Below are positions 1 to 6,312 of a stretch of 8,127 nucleotides of DNA, piece by piece. The stretch is taken from NCBI GenBank assembly GCA_947456315.1, contig CANGRU010000061.1, forward strand, positions 1 through 8,127, given 5' to 3'. The notes under the pieces are model-generated. The model was not told where the DNA came from. It ran no database searches and saw only the letters and a program-made list of their open reading frames with translations. The translations under genes were made by a program, and so were the position numbers. The DNA is from Beijerinckiaceae bacterium. GTDB lineage: Bacteria; Pseudomonadota; Alphaproteobacteria; Rhizobiales; Beijerinckiaceae. Each line of letters opens with the position of its first letter. Within the stretch, counting starts at the first letter, position 1.

Positions 1-282
1 GATGGGATAATTGGTGAGATTGGCACCTGTAATATGCACCGACTTATAACCATCCTTCAGATCAATGGCGGGCGTGCCAGCGCCCGCCATGCGGTGCACA
101 TGTGTCTGCAAGCCGCCGCTGTAATACATGAGGCTGTTGCCGATGAAGAGGATGCGCTTGGGCGAGGCCACGGGCGAGTCTTTGACAAGCGGGGCTGGCG
201 TCTGCGCCAGACTTGGTGCGCTGCACGCCATGAAAAGGGTCAGCAGGCTGGCGGCAAGCTGCGAGCGGATGGGCCTGTTCAT
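1..282 (-). CDS. Secreted SGNH/GDSL-type hydrolase, N-terminal part (runs off left edge)
   Basis: This reading frame stays open from an ATG at 282 down to base 1, giving the first 94 residues of a longer protein. A GGGAG ribosome site at 289-293 lies 6 bases before the ATG and fixes the start. Residues 1-27 look like an export signal: basic start (Arg3, Arg6), a hydrophobic core and an Ala-x-Ala-like end near SLAQ. A Cys at residue 20 (FMAC) resembles a weak lipobox, so a lipoprotein is possible. Residues 43-50 read RILFIGNS, the block I motif of SGNH hydrolases in its GNS form; Ser50 would be the nucleophile, followed by the YYSGGLQ stretch common in this group. Family knowledge suggests an esterase or related hydrolase acting in the periplasm or outer envelope. 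The Asp/His catalytic part lies outside the window, so the substrate is unknown. It is divergent from the aldolase gene. Confidence 0.75.
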   Translation of the reverse strand, partial: MNRPIRSQLAASLLTLFMACSAPSLAQTPAPLVKDSPVASPKRILFIGNSLMYYSGGLQTHVHRMAGAGTPAIDLKDGYKSVHITGANLTNYPI

Positions 283-452
283 GGTTCTCTCCCGGAGTGA
301 TCTTCGATTGTGAAGGAGCGTGGTGCGGCGCCTGGTTTCGAGCCAATCCAATTCCGGCACCGGCTTATTCAAAAGCCTTGCAAGACGCCCTTGCAGCGTT
401 GCGCCGCGCGCTGAAGACAGGTCTAATTTCCCTAACAAATAAGGGGGAGACG
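283..452. promoter_or_regulatory. Divergent intergenic region between hydrolase and aldolase genes
   Basis: These 170 bases separate two genes reading away from each other, so they should hold promoters for both. Toward the aldolase there is a reasonable sigma70-like pair (listed separately). Toward the hydrolase I see only its ribosome site at 289-293 and no convincing promoter hexamers. A frame in phase with the aldolase stays open upstream to 297, but that stretch has no signal-peptide character and the ribosome site and promoter both point to the start at 453. A short direct repeat, CCTTGCA at 376-382 and 389-395, sits just upstream of the -35 box. Confidence 0.55.
399..427 (+). promoter_or_regulatory. 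Candidate sigma70-type promoter of the aldolase-tctC operon
   Basis: TTGCGC at 399-404 and TCTAAT at 422-427 are separated by exactly 17 bases. The -10 box matches the consensus at 5 of 6 positions, the -35 box at only 3 of 6 (the TTG). Transcription would begin near 434, leaving a leader of about 19 bases containing the AAGGGGGAG ribosome site at 441-449. Geometry is good but the -35 is weak, and such matches arise by chance. Confidence 0.4.
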
Positions 453-1289
453 ATGGCCAAGAGATTTTTCACGCTGGCGCTATGCCTGGGCCTTTCTACG
501 GCTGCTTTCGCTCAAGGCGCGCCCGATCCCGATGATGCGCTGAAGGAAGACATCGTCACCGCCTACAAGATTCTGGTCAATGAAGGCATTCTTGATTCCT
601 TCGGCCATGTCACCGCGCGGTCCAACAAAGATCCGAATGTCTTCCTGATGCCGCAGGCCATGCCGCCTGCGCTGGTGACCAAGGCCGACATTCTCGAAGT
701 GCGCGTGTCAGACAGCCAGCCGATTGATCCCAAGGGCCGGCGCGTCAATGGCGAGCGCTATATTCATGGCGAAATCTACAAGGCGCGGCCGGATGTGAAA
801 TCGGTCATTCATTCCCATTCCATGGGCGTGATCCCGCTCAGCCTCACACCGATCAAGTTGAAGCCTGTGGTGGCACAGGCGGGCTTCCTGCCTTTGGAAT
901 CGCCGACTTTTGAAATCCGTGATGCGCGTGAGCCCGGCGGACGCGGCATGCAGATCACCGACAGCAAGCGCGGCGCTGCTCTGGCCAAGACGCTTGGCCC
1001 CAATCCTGTCGCGTTGATGCGCGGACATGGCGAGACGGTGGTCGGCAAGTCGATCAAACAGGCGGTGGTCTTTGCTGTCTATATCGACATCAATGCGAAA
1101 ATGCAGACGCAGGCGCTCTATCTGTCGAAGAATGTCAAAACCATGAACACACCCGAGCTGTTCACAGAAGACGAGTTCGACATCAATCGTCCGTGGGAAC
1201 ATTTCCGCCAGAAGACGCTCGATCCCGCCGCCAAAGCGGCCATTGATCGCTCGCAATTCGGCCTCACCCAAACACAAGAAAAGCGCTGA
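453..1289 (+). CDS. Exported class II aldolase/decarboxylase-like protein
   Basis: A 278-residue protein of the class II aldolase/adducin family. The start at 453 is chosen because AAGGGGGAG (441-449) precedes it and the product then opens with a clean Sec signal peptide: MAKR, a hydrophobic core, and an AFA-Q cleavage site at residues 18-21. The fold markers are present: FGHVTAR (50-56), HGEIYKARPDV (105-115) with probable catalytic Glu107, the HSHS metal pair His120/His122, and RGHGETVVG (190-198) with the third metal ligand His192. The HGEIY...HSHS...MRGHG pattern resembles the hydroxycarboxymuconate-semialdehyde decarboxylase-like branch more than fuculose-phosphate aldolase. Family members bind a divalent metal (usually zinc) and cleave or decarboxylate via an enediolate. 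Most are cytoplasmic, so a signal peptide is unusual and predicts a periplasmic enzyme. It is followed after 43 bases by a tctC-type gene, probably in one operon. The substrate is not known. Confidence 0.88.
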   Translation: MAKRFFTLALCLGLSTAAFAQGAPDPDDALKEDIVTAYKILVNEGILDSFGHVTARSNKDPNVFLMPQAMPPALVTKADILEVRVSDSQPIDPKGRRVNGERYIHGEIYKARPDVKSVIHSHSMGVIPLSLTPIKLKPVVAQAGFLPLESPTFEIRDAREPGGRGMQITDSKRGAALAKTLGPNPVALMRGHGETVVGKSIKQAVVFAVYIDINAKMQTQALYLSKNVKTMNTPELFTEDEFDINRPWEHFRQKTLDPAAKAAIDRSQFGLTQTQEKR

Positions 1290-1317
1290 GCCGCAGGGCT
1301 TGGTTGATCATTCCAAC

Positions 1318-1324
1318 AGGAGGA
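1318..1324 (+). promoter_or_regulatory. Strong ribosome binding site of the first tctC-type gene
   Basis: AGGAGGA lies 8 bases before the ATG at 1333, in the 43-base gap after the aldolase stop. It settles the start at 1333 rather than the in-frame upstream ATG at 1243, which lies inside the aldolase gene. I see no terminator in the gap, which supports co-transcription. Confidence 0.7.
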
Positions 1325-1332
1325 GCGCTTCC

Positions 1333-2352
1333 ATGCGCATGTTCGTGAAAACTCTGGCCGTTGCTGCGGCCGCTCTGCTCTCTGCCAGCGCTGCGCAAGC
1401 TGATGCTGTGTCGGATTTCTACAAAGGCAAGACGCTGACGCTCGTGTCGGGCTTCACGCCCAATGGCGAGAACGACATCCAGCTGCGTCTGCTTGGCCGC
1501 TATATCGGCAAATATTTGCCCGGCAATCCGCAGACCATGATGTCCAACATGCCGGGTGCCGGCACGTTGCTCGCCGCCAATCATCTGTTCAAGGCGCCTG
1601 CCGATGGCACGGTGATTTCCATGTTCACATCGCAAGCCGCGATCGAGCCCTATCTGGGCAATACAGCGGCCATGTTTGACCCGACCAAATTGTCGTGGAT
1701 CGGCAGCATGTCGCAGGATCGTCAGTTCTGCATGTTGCAGGGCGAAGCCAATGGTGTGAAAAATTTCGATCAGCTTGTCCAGAAAGAAGTGACCTTCGGC
1801 TCCAGCGCGCCTGCGACAGATATTTTCCGTTTCAGCGCGGTGATCAAAAATCTGCTGGGCGCAAAGATGAAGCTTGTGTCGGGTTATCCGGGCATGCCGG
1901 CCATCCGCTTGGCGATGGAAGGCGGCGAAGTGTCGGGCGTGTGCGGTGTGTCCGAAATGATCCTGCGCACCAATCTGGCAGAGGCCTACAAGACGAAGAA
2001 GATCAATCTGATCATCCAGATGGGCCGTTCGACCACAGAAGAATTCGGCAAAATGCCGAGCGTCTTTGATTATGCCAAGGACCAGAAGACCAAGGATATG
2101 CTGGAATTCTTCTTCAAGGATCTGGCCATTGGTCGCCCGATTGCAGCCCCCGCCGGCGTGCCGGCAGATCGACTGGCGGCTCTGCGCAAGGCTCTGCCCG
2201 AAACCCTGAAAGACAAGGACTTCCTTGGCGAGGCTGAAAAGATCGGCATGTCGATCAGCCCCGTGTCGGCAGATGACATCCAGTCAACCATGGTGGCTTT
2301 GTCGACGAAGCCGAAGAGCTTCTATGAAGAAGTCAAACGCGTCTCTGAATAA
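1333..2352 (+). CDS. Atypical TctC-type periplasmic substrate-binding protein (first copy)
   Basis: A 339-residue secreted binding protein related to the tripartite tricarboxylate transporter receptor (TctC/Bug) family. Residues 1-24 form a Sec signal peptide (basic start, Ala-rich core, AQA cleavage near 21-23). The mature protein begins DAVSDFYKGKTLTLVSGF, a divergent form of the Bug first strand, followed by NMPGAGTLLAANHL (72-85, the Bug RPGAGG..A loop), WIGSM (122-126) and GYPGMPAIRLAMEGGEVSGVCG (from residue 184, the equivalent of VPYRG..PA..DL.GGQVD). It has just two cysteines, Cys133 and Cys204. Family members capture carboxylates in the periplasm, for a TctA/TctB permease or as sensor partners. 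No permease genes are visible here. It follows the exported aldolase, so the two may act on the same compound or its product; that is inference. A paralogue is encoded at the right edge (7397-8127). Confidence 0.85.
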   Translation: MRMFVKTLAVAAAALLSASAAQADAVSDFYKGKTLTLVSGFTPNGENDIQLRLLGRYIGKYLPGNPQTMMSNMPGAGTLLAANHLFKAPADGTVISMFTSQAAIEPYLGNTAAMFDPTKLSWIGSMSQDRQFCMLQGEANGVKNFDQLVQKEVTFGSSAPATDIFRFSAVIKNLLGAKMKLVSGYPGMPAIRLAMEGGEVSGVCGVSEMILRTNLAEAYKTKKINLIIQMGRSTTEEFGKMPSVFDYAKDQKTKDMLEFFFKDLAIGRPIAAPAGVPADRLAALRKALPETLKDKDFLGEAEKIGMSISPVSADDIQSTMVALSTKPKSFYEEVKRVSE

Positions 2353-2371
2353 GAGCGGGTATCCGAAATAA

Positions 2372-2401
2372 AAAAGGGCCGGGAGTGATCCCGGCCCTTT
2401 T
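2372..2401. terminator. Bidirectional rho-independent terminator
   Basis: AAAAGGGCCGGGA at 2372-2384 pairs perfectly with TCCCGGCCCTTTT at 2389-2401 around a GTGA loop: a 13-bp stem with a GC-rich core. T-rich sequence follows on the plus strand (2398-2406) and A-rich sequence precedes it (2367-2375), giving a U-tract for either direction. It sits between the stop of the plus-strand tctC gene (2352) and the stop of the minus-strand monooxygenase gene (2421), so it should end both transcripts. Confidence 0.92.
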
Positions 2402-2420
2402 CTTTTGGTGATGTGTTGCA

Positions 2421-3629
2421 CTAGGGCGGCGTGGCATAGGCGGCCGGCACATTGGTCGGCACTTTGTCCCAATCCTGTGCGGGCTCGAAGCCCCAGACCC
2501 AATCAATTTTGCCATGCGTGCCATTGCCGGATTTGATTTCTTTCTTCTGCTTTTCCTGATCGGCCATGTGCTTAAACTTGTTGGCCGAGTTCGACAGATT
2601 CTGCACACCATGGACGCGCGGAATCCGCACGGCGCGGAAATGCTCGAACGCTTCCAGCGGGTCAGTGCATTGGTTCATCCAGCGGCCGAGAATATAGGAA
2701 TCCTCAAAGGCCATGCACGCACCTTGGCCGACACTCGGCACCATGGCATGCGCGGCATCACCGATCAGCTGGATGCGACCAAAGCCCCAATTATTGGTGA
2801 TGGGGCGCGTAAACAGGCCCCATTTGGAACATTCTTTGACAGTCTCGAGCAGTTTCACCAGACGCGGTTCGGCATTGGGATAGCTGGCGCGCATCAGATC
2901 AGGATCGCCTTTGATCGCCCAACCTTCTTCTTCCCACACATCGCTATCGACCTGCGAGACGACATTCACAAGGCGGTTCTGGCGGATGTAATAAGCAATC
3001 AAATGACGACCGGGGCCGACCCATTGCACATGGCCATGCGGCTCGAGGCAATCGGCGGGAACATCTTCGGCCTTGAGCAGTGCGCGCCAAACCATCTGGC
3101 CCGTGAAGGTCGGATTGTCATCGCCATAAAGCGCTTGGCGCAGGACGGACTTCACGCCATCGGCTCCGATGACATATTCAGCCTCAACCTGTGAGCCATT
3201 GGTGAAATGCAGGCTCACGCCGGTGTCTTTCACGTCAACACTTTTCAGGCGATGGCCCAGATGAATATGGGCGCGATCCAGCGGCTCGGCCAGCGCATCG
3301 ATCAGATCGGCGCGGTGGAAGCAGTAATAGGGCATGCCATAGCGTTCAGCGAGTTCGAAGCGGTTGGTATATTCGAGAAATTCGCCGGTGATCATATTGC
3401 GGGTGACGGGACCGGGTGACTTGTGGCCAATCGCATCCACTTGCGGACCCACGCCGACCGCATGGAGTGCCTTCACAGCCTGCGGGCTGCAATTGACCGA
3501 GGCGCCGATTTCACCAAGTTCGGCAGCGGCTTCAAAAACCTCGGCCTGAATGCCATGGGTGCGCAGCGCATTGGCAGCTGCCAGTCCGGCTAGCCCGCCA
3601 CCGATAATTGCGATCCTGCAGGTCTTCAT
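2421..3629 (-). CDS. FAD-dependent aromatic-ring monooxygenase (group A flavoprotein hydroxylase)
   Basis: A 402-residue flavin monooxygenase of the salicylate hydroxylase/3-hydroxybenzoate 6-hydroxylase type. The start at 3629 is set by GGAGGA (3638-3643), 8 bases upstream; the frame is open for another 32 codons, but the FAD motif begins only 10 residues after this start. Visible motifs: the GxGxxG dinucleotide loop GGGLAG (10-15) after strand RIAII, Glu33 as the probable FAD ribose ligand, the DG motif IGADGVKSVLR (154-164) for FAD and NAD(P)H, and the GD motif IGDAAHAMVPSVGQGACMAFED (starting at 289). The C-terminal DWVWGF resembles the DWLYGY-like end common in this family. Such enzymes hydroxylate aromatic or heteroaromatic rings, usually phenolic or carboxylated, with NAD(P)H and oxygen in the cytoplasm. 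No signal peptide. The gene is alone in its transcript within the window, divergent from the Tat-exported binding protein operon, which suggests a shared pathway. The substrate cannot be read from the sequence. Confidence 0.9.
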   Translation of the reverse strand: MKTCRIAIIGGGLAGLAAANALRTHGIQAEVFEAAAELGEIGASVNCSPQAVKALHAVGVGPQVDAIGHKSPGPVTRNMITGEFLEYTNRFELAERYGMPYYCFHRADLIDALAEPLDRAHIHLGHRLKSVDVKDTGVSLHFTNGSQVEAEYVIGADGVKSVLRQALYGDDNPTFTGQMVWRALLKAEDVPADCLEPHGHVQWVGPGRHLIAYYIRQNRLVNVVSQVDSDVWEEEGWAIKGDPDLMRASYPNAEPRLVKLLETVKECSKWGLFTRPITNNWGFGRIQLIGDAAHAMVPSVGQGACMAFEDSYILGRWMNQCTDPLEAFEHFRAVRIPRVHGVQNLSNSANKFKHMADQEKQKKEIKSGNGTHGKIDWVWGFEPAQDWDKVPTNVPAAYATPP

Positions 3630-3899
3630 ACGCACGTTCCTCCATCCGCTCTGAGGGCTCATCTTATGATCTGAAAATTGGCCCGATGCGCCCCAAAAGC
3701 AAATCCAAATCCCGTGACAGCTCATTACAATTCAACGGGATTGATGTGTCTGCCGTCTCTGTCATTCAAATACAGTCGGGGGTGATCATCTTTGCGGGCC
3801 GCACGACCTTTTAGGTTGTCAGGCGACCATTCCAAAAATACCCTATGATCAAAGAAAAACAGGCTGGCTCCCAGAGTCGCCCGAGGGAGGATGAAGCAT
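3630..3899. promoter_or_regulatory. Divergent intergenic region between monooxygenase and binding-protein operon
   Basis: These 270 bases separate divergent genes and hold the minus-strand GGAGGA site (3638-3643) and the plus-strand GGGAGG site (3885-3890). The region is more AT-rich than the flanking genes. A TATGAT hexamer at 3844-3849 is a fair plus-strand -10 box, but the best upstream TTGTCA (3816-3821) is 22 bases away, too far for a standard promoter. TATGATC occurs at 3665-3671 and 3844-3850, and TGATCA palindromes at 3783-3788 and 3846-3851. No clear operator for a LysR, GntR or TetR regulator could be defined, and no regulator gene is in the window. Short open frames here show no homology I recognise and lack ribosome sites. 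Confidence 0.45.
3885..3890 (+). promoter_or_regulatory. Ribosome binding site deciding the start of the Tat-exported binding protein
   Basis: GGGAGG ends directly before an ATG at 3891, leaving no spacer for it, but lies 9 bases before the ATG at 3900. The latter is therefore the likely start, giving a product that begins MTISRRQF rather than MKHMTISRRQF. Confidence 0.65.
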
Positions 3900-4880
3900 A
3901 TGACCATTTCGCGCCGTCAATTCGTGGCCGGGGCTTCGCTGGCCGCAGCCTTGCCGACATCCTATCAGGCTGCGCTGGCACAGGCGGGTTATCCCAATAA
4001 GCCGATCCGCCTGCTCGTTGGTTTCGCGCCGGGGGGCTCGACCGATACGGTGGGCCGTCTGATCGGTCAGGCGCTGGGTGAGCGCATCGGGCAAAATCTG
4101 GTCATTGAAAACAGGCCGGGTGCTGGCACCAATATCGCGACCGAGGCCGCTATCCGCTCTGCACCCGATGGCTATACTTTGTTGATGGTCGGCCCTTCGG
4201 TCACGATCAATGCCACGCTCTACAAAGAGCTCAATTTCAATTTTCTGCGTGATGCCGAGCCGGTCAGCGCCATTGCAAGCCAAGCGCAGGTCATGCTGGC
4301 CAATCCGAAGCTGCCCGTACAAAGCGTGGCCGAGCTCATCGCCTATGGCAAAAAGAATCCCGGCAAATTGACGGTTGCCTCGGCGGGCATTGGCTCGATC
4401 GGTCATCTCACGGGCGAATTGTTCAAGATGAAGACCGGCATTGAATTGCTGCATGTGCCTTATCGTGGGGCCTCTCCGGCTTTGGCCGATCTGGTCGGCG
4501 GGCAGGTGGATATTTCTTTCGCCGGCATTGCGGGCGCTGTGGAGTTTGTGAAAGCCGGCACATTGCGTGCGCTTGGCGTATCAACAAGGACGCGCTCCGA
4601 GCGTTTGCCAGATGTGCCCGTGATTGCTGACGCGGTGCCGGGTTTCGAGAGCAATGACTGGTTTGGCATGGCTGCCCCCAAAAATACACCGCCCGAGATT
4701 ATTGCACTTCTCAATCGTGAAATCGCAGCCGCTGTCGCCGACCCCAAACTGAAGGCGCGCTTTGCTGATCTGGGGGCAACGTCCATGCCCATGCTGCCCG
4801 CAGACTTTGGTCGCTTGCTGCGTGAAGACACCGAGAAATGGGGCGAAGTCGTGCGCACCGCCAAGATTTCCCCGATTTGA
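3900..4880 (+). CDS. Tat-exported Bug/TctC-family tripartite tricarboxylate receptor
   Basis: A 326-residue canonical Bug (Bordetella uptake gene/TctC) binding protein. The leader has a twin-arginine motif SRRQFV (4-9), a moderately hydrophobic stretch and an ALA-Q site (26-28), so export by Tat in folded form is likely. Bug landmarks follow in order: YPNKPIRLLVGFAPGGSTD (31-49), VIENRPGAGTNIA (68-80), DGYTLL (90-95), NPGKLTVAS (153-161), HVPYRGASPALADLVGGQVD (185-204), and LPDVPVIADAVPGFE (236-250). The mature part has no cysteine, unlike the two atypical TctC-type proteins in the window. Family members bind small carboxylates or related acids for TctAB uptake, but many are orphans without adjacent permeases, as here. 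It is the first gene of an operon with an ABC-type binding protein 17 bases downstream. The ligand is unknown. Confidence 0.92.
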   Translation: MTISRRQFVAGASLAAALPTSYQAALAQAGYPNKPIRLLVGFAPGGSTDTVGRLIGQALGERIGQNLVIENRPGAGTNIATEAAIRSAPDGYTLLMVGPSVTINATLYKELNFNFLRDAEPVSAIASQAQVMLANPKLPVQSVAELIAYGKKNPGKLTVASAGIGSIGHLTGELFKMKTGIELLHVPYRGASPALADLVGGQVDISFAGIAGAVEFVKAGTLRALGVSTRTRSERLPDVPVIADAVPGFESNDWFGMAAPKNTPPEIIALLNREIAAAVADPKLKARFADLGATSMPMLPADFGRLLREDTEKWGEVVRTAKISPI

Positions 4881-4897
4881 AAAGTCAGGAAACCCCT

Positions 4898-5848
4898 ATG
4901 AAAAGCCCATTTCTGCTCGCTGCTGCCACGGCCGCTCTGCTGTTGGCGGGCTCAAGCGCGCAGGCGCTGGATAAGTTTGTCATTGCCTCGGGCGCTTTCG
5001 GCAATTGGCAAACAGCGCCGCCGCATATGGGAAAAGTCTCGCGCATTTTCGAAAAGCATGGCCTTGATGTGGAGGTTTTGTGGACCGAGGGCGGTGGCGA
5101 ATCCTTGCAGGCTGTGGCCTCCGCCAGTGCGGATGTCGGCGTCGGGCTTGGCCTCTCTGCCGTCATGGCCGCTTATCAAAAAGGTGCGCCCATTCGTCCC
5201 ATCGGCAATACCAGCACAGGCCCTGATCTCTATTGGTATGTGCCAACCAATTCTCCGATCAAATCTCTGAAAGATGCCGACGGCAAAAGCATTGCTTATG
5301 CAACCATCGGTTCGTCCGGCTATGTCGCTTTGTTGCAGATGGCCAAACTCTACAATGTGAATTTGAAACTCACCGCAACAGGCGGGCCTGCGGCCACATA
5401 CACGCAAGTCATGTCAGGCCAAGTGGATATCGGCTGGGCCAATCCGCCGTTCGGTTTCGAGCAGCGCAAGAATGGTCTGATCCGTGTGGTTGGGCGTGAA
5501 TCAGAATTGCCTGATTTTATCGACCAGACCTCGCGCGTGCTGATTGCCAATATCAATACGATCAAAAACAAGCCCAAGCAGATGGAAGCCTTCCGTGCGG
5601 CCTATGCCGAGACCATCGAGTGGATGTATTCCGGTCCCGAGGCGATGAAGGCCTATTCGGACTTCTCCAAAGTGCCACTCGATATTGCCAATCAGGTGAT
5701 CGAAGAATTCTGGCCCAAGAAAGCCATTCTGATGACGAGCCTGGGCGGTGTCGATGCGGCCATGCGTGACGCGGTCGATATGAAGCTCATGAAAGAGCCG
5801 ATGACCAAAGCGCAGCAGGATGAGTTTTTTGCCTATTACGCCAAATAA
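4898..5848 (+). CDS. SsuA/NMT1-like ABC-type substrate-binding protein
   Basis: A 316-residue secreted solute-binding protein of the NMT1/THI5-like (NitT/TauT, SsuA) superfamily. The start at 4898 is supported by AGGA at 4887-4890, 7 bases upstream, and by the Sec signal peptide that follows (MKSPF, hydrophobic core, AQA cleavage at residues 21-23). Typical features: FEKHGLDVEVLW (51-62), the GG-ESLQAVASASADVGVG region (66-83) where these proteins read the ligand anion, SLKDADGKSIAYATIGSSG (123-141), and VMSGQVDIGWANPPF (171-185). Relatives bind alkanesulfonates, taurine, nitrate, bicarbonate, pyrimidine precursors or aromatic acids, and partner an ABC permease and ATPase; neither is encoded in the window. 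It is 17 bases after the Bug-type gene and 11 bases before the doxX-like gene, so a three-gene operon is likely. The ligand cannot be predicted. Confidence 0.87.
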   Translation: MKSPFLLAAATAALLLAGSSAQALDKFVIASGAFGNWQTAPPHMGKVSRIFEKHGLDVEVLWTEGGGESLQAVASASADVGVGLGLSAVMAAYQKGAPIRPIGNTSTGPDLYWYVPTNSPIKSLKDADGKSIAYATIGSSGYVALLQMAKLYNVNLKLTATGGPAATYTQVMSGQVDIGWANPPFGFEQRKNGLIRVVGRESELPDFIDQTSRVLIANINTIKNKPKQMEAFRAAYAETIEWMYSGPEAMKAYSDFSKVPLDIANQVIEEFWPKKAILMTSLGGVDAAMRDAVDMKLMKEPMTKAQQDEFFAYYAK

Positions 5849-5853
5849 AGGGG
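5849..5853 (+). promoter_or_regulatory. Ribosome binding site deciding the doxX-like start
   Basis: AGGGG begins right after the stop of the preceding gene. It lies 6 bases before the ATG at 5860 but only 3 bases before the in-frame GTG at 5857, so the ATG is preferred; the two choices differ by one residue. Confidence 0.55.
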
Positions 5854-5859
5854 CGCGTG

Positions 5860-6312
5860 ATGCGTGAAGCTGAACCCGAGCGGATCATTCCGGCGCTGGA
5901 TCGTTTTTATGCGCTGAGCATTCCATTCTCGTGGCTGTTGTTGCGCTGTGGGGCAGGCCTGCTTCTGGCCATTCACGGGTTTGGCAAAGTGGGACGCACA
6001 GCGGGGCCAGCCGAGCTGCTCAAACGCGCGCCGGAGATGGCGTCAATCGGCGCGGAGCTGACTTTTGTTTTGATGGTCACCGAATTCATCGGCGGCCTGT
6101 GCATTGCGTTGGGGTTGTTCACGCGTTTCTTTGCAGCCGCGGCTGCCATCGAAATGGGTGTGCTGACCTTCTACATCTACTGGAGCAACGGCTTCAGCTG
6201 GACAGCGCGCGGGTATGAATTCACTTTGCTCTGGGGCATCGTGCTGCTGGTCATTGCCTTGCGCGGTGGCGGGCCTTGGTCGCTTGATCGCAAGATCGGC
6301 CGCGAGCTTTAA
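5860..6312 (+). CDS. DoxX-family small integral membrane protein
   Basis: A 150-residue protein with four predicted membrane segments at about residues 20-40, 66-87, 89-108 and 118-135, and a basic C-terminal tail. The first segment ends in LLLAIHGFGKV, the 'R.GLGL.F..HG..K' type signature of DoxX, and the second and third carry EFIGGLCIALGLFTRFFAAA, the second signature (E..gg..L.lGl.tr.aa). DoxX proteins are widespread and poorly understood; the name comes from a dibenzothiophene/naphthalene degradation cluster, and links to membrane redox or thiol stress chemistry are known for some members. It is the last gene of the binding-protein operon. It lacks permease-like length and cannot by itself replace TctA/TctB or an ABC permease. 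Its stop codon overlaps the stop of the convergent cyclodeaminase-like gene. Confidence 0.85.
   Translation: MREAEPERIIPALDRFYALSIPFSWLLLRCGAGLLLAIHGFGKVGRTAGPAELLKRAPEMASIGAELTFVLMVTEFIGGLCIALGLFTRFFAAAAAIEMGVLTFYIYWSNGFSWTARGYEFTLLWGIVLLVIALRGGGPWSLDRKIGREL
6309..6312. other. Tail-to-tail stop codon overlap (TTAA)
   Basis: The plus-strand DoxX-family gene ends with TAA at 6310-6312 and the minus-strand cyclodeaminase-like gene ends with TAA read from 6311 down to 6309. The two stops share the palindrome TTAA. There is no room for an intergenic terminator, and I see no hairpin with a T-tract close by on either strand, so the two transcripts may overlap. Confidence 0.9.

Noticed and set aside
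62..346. Minus-strand open frame of 94 residues at the left edge
   Set aside because: It is out of phase with the SGNH hydrolase frame, which has a ribosome site, a signal peptide and the GNS motif.
708..1277. Minus-strand open frame of 189 residues opposite the aldolase
   Set aside because: The plus-strand gene has clear class II aldolase motifs; the opposite frame is rich in Arg, His and Asp as expected of a shadow frame.
2514..3194. Plus-strand open frame of 226 residues inside the monooxygenase gene
   Set aside because: It overlaps the conserved DG and GD motifs of the flavin hydroxylase on the other strand and shows no motif of its own.
3816..3849. TTGTCA (3816-3821) plus TATGAT (3844-3849) as the promoter of the Bug operon
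   Set aside because: The 22-base spacing is outside the usual range, so it was noted only as part of the intergenic region.
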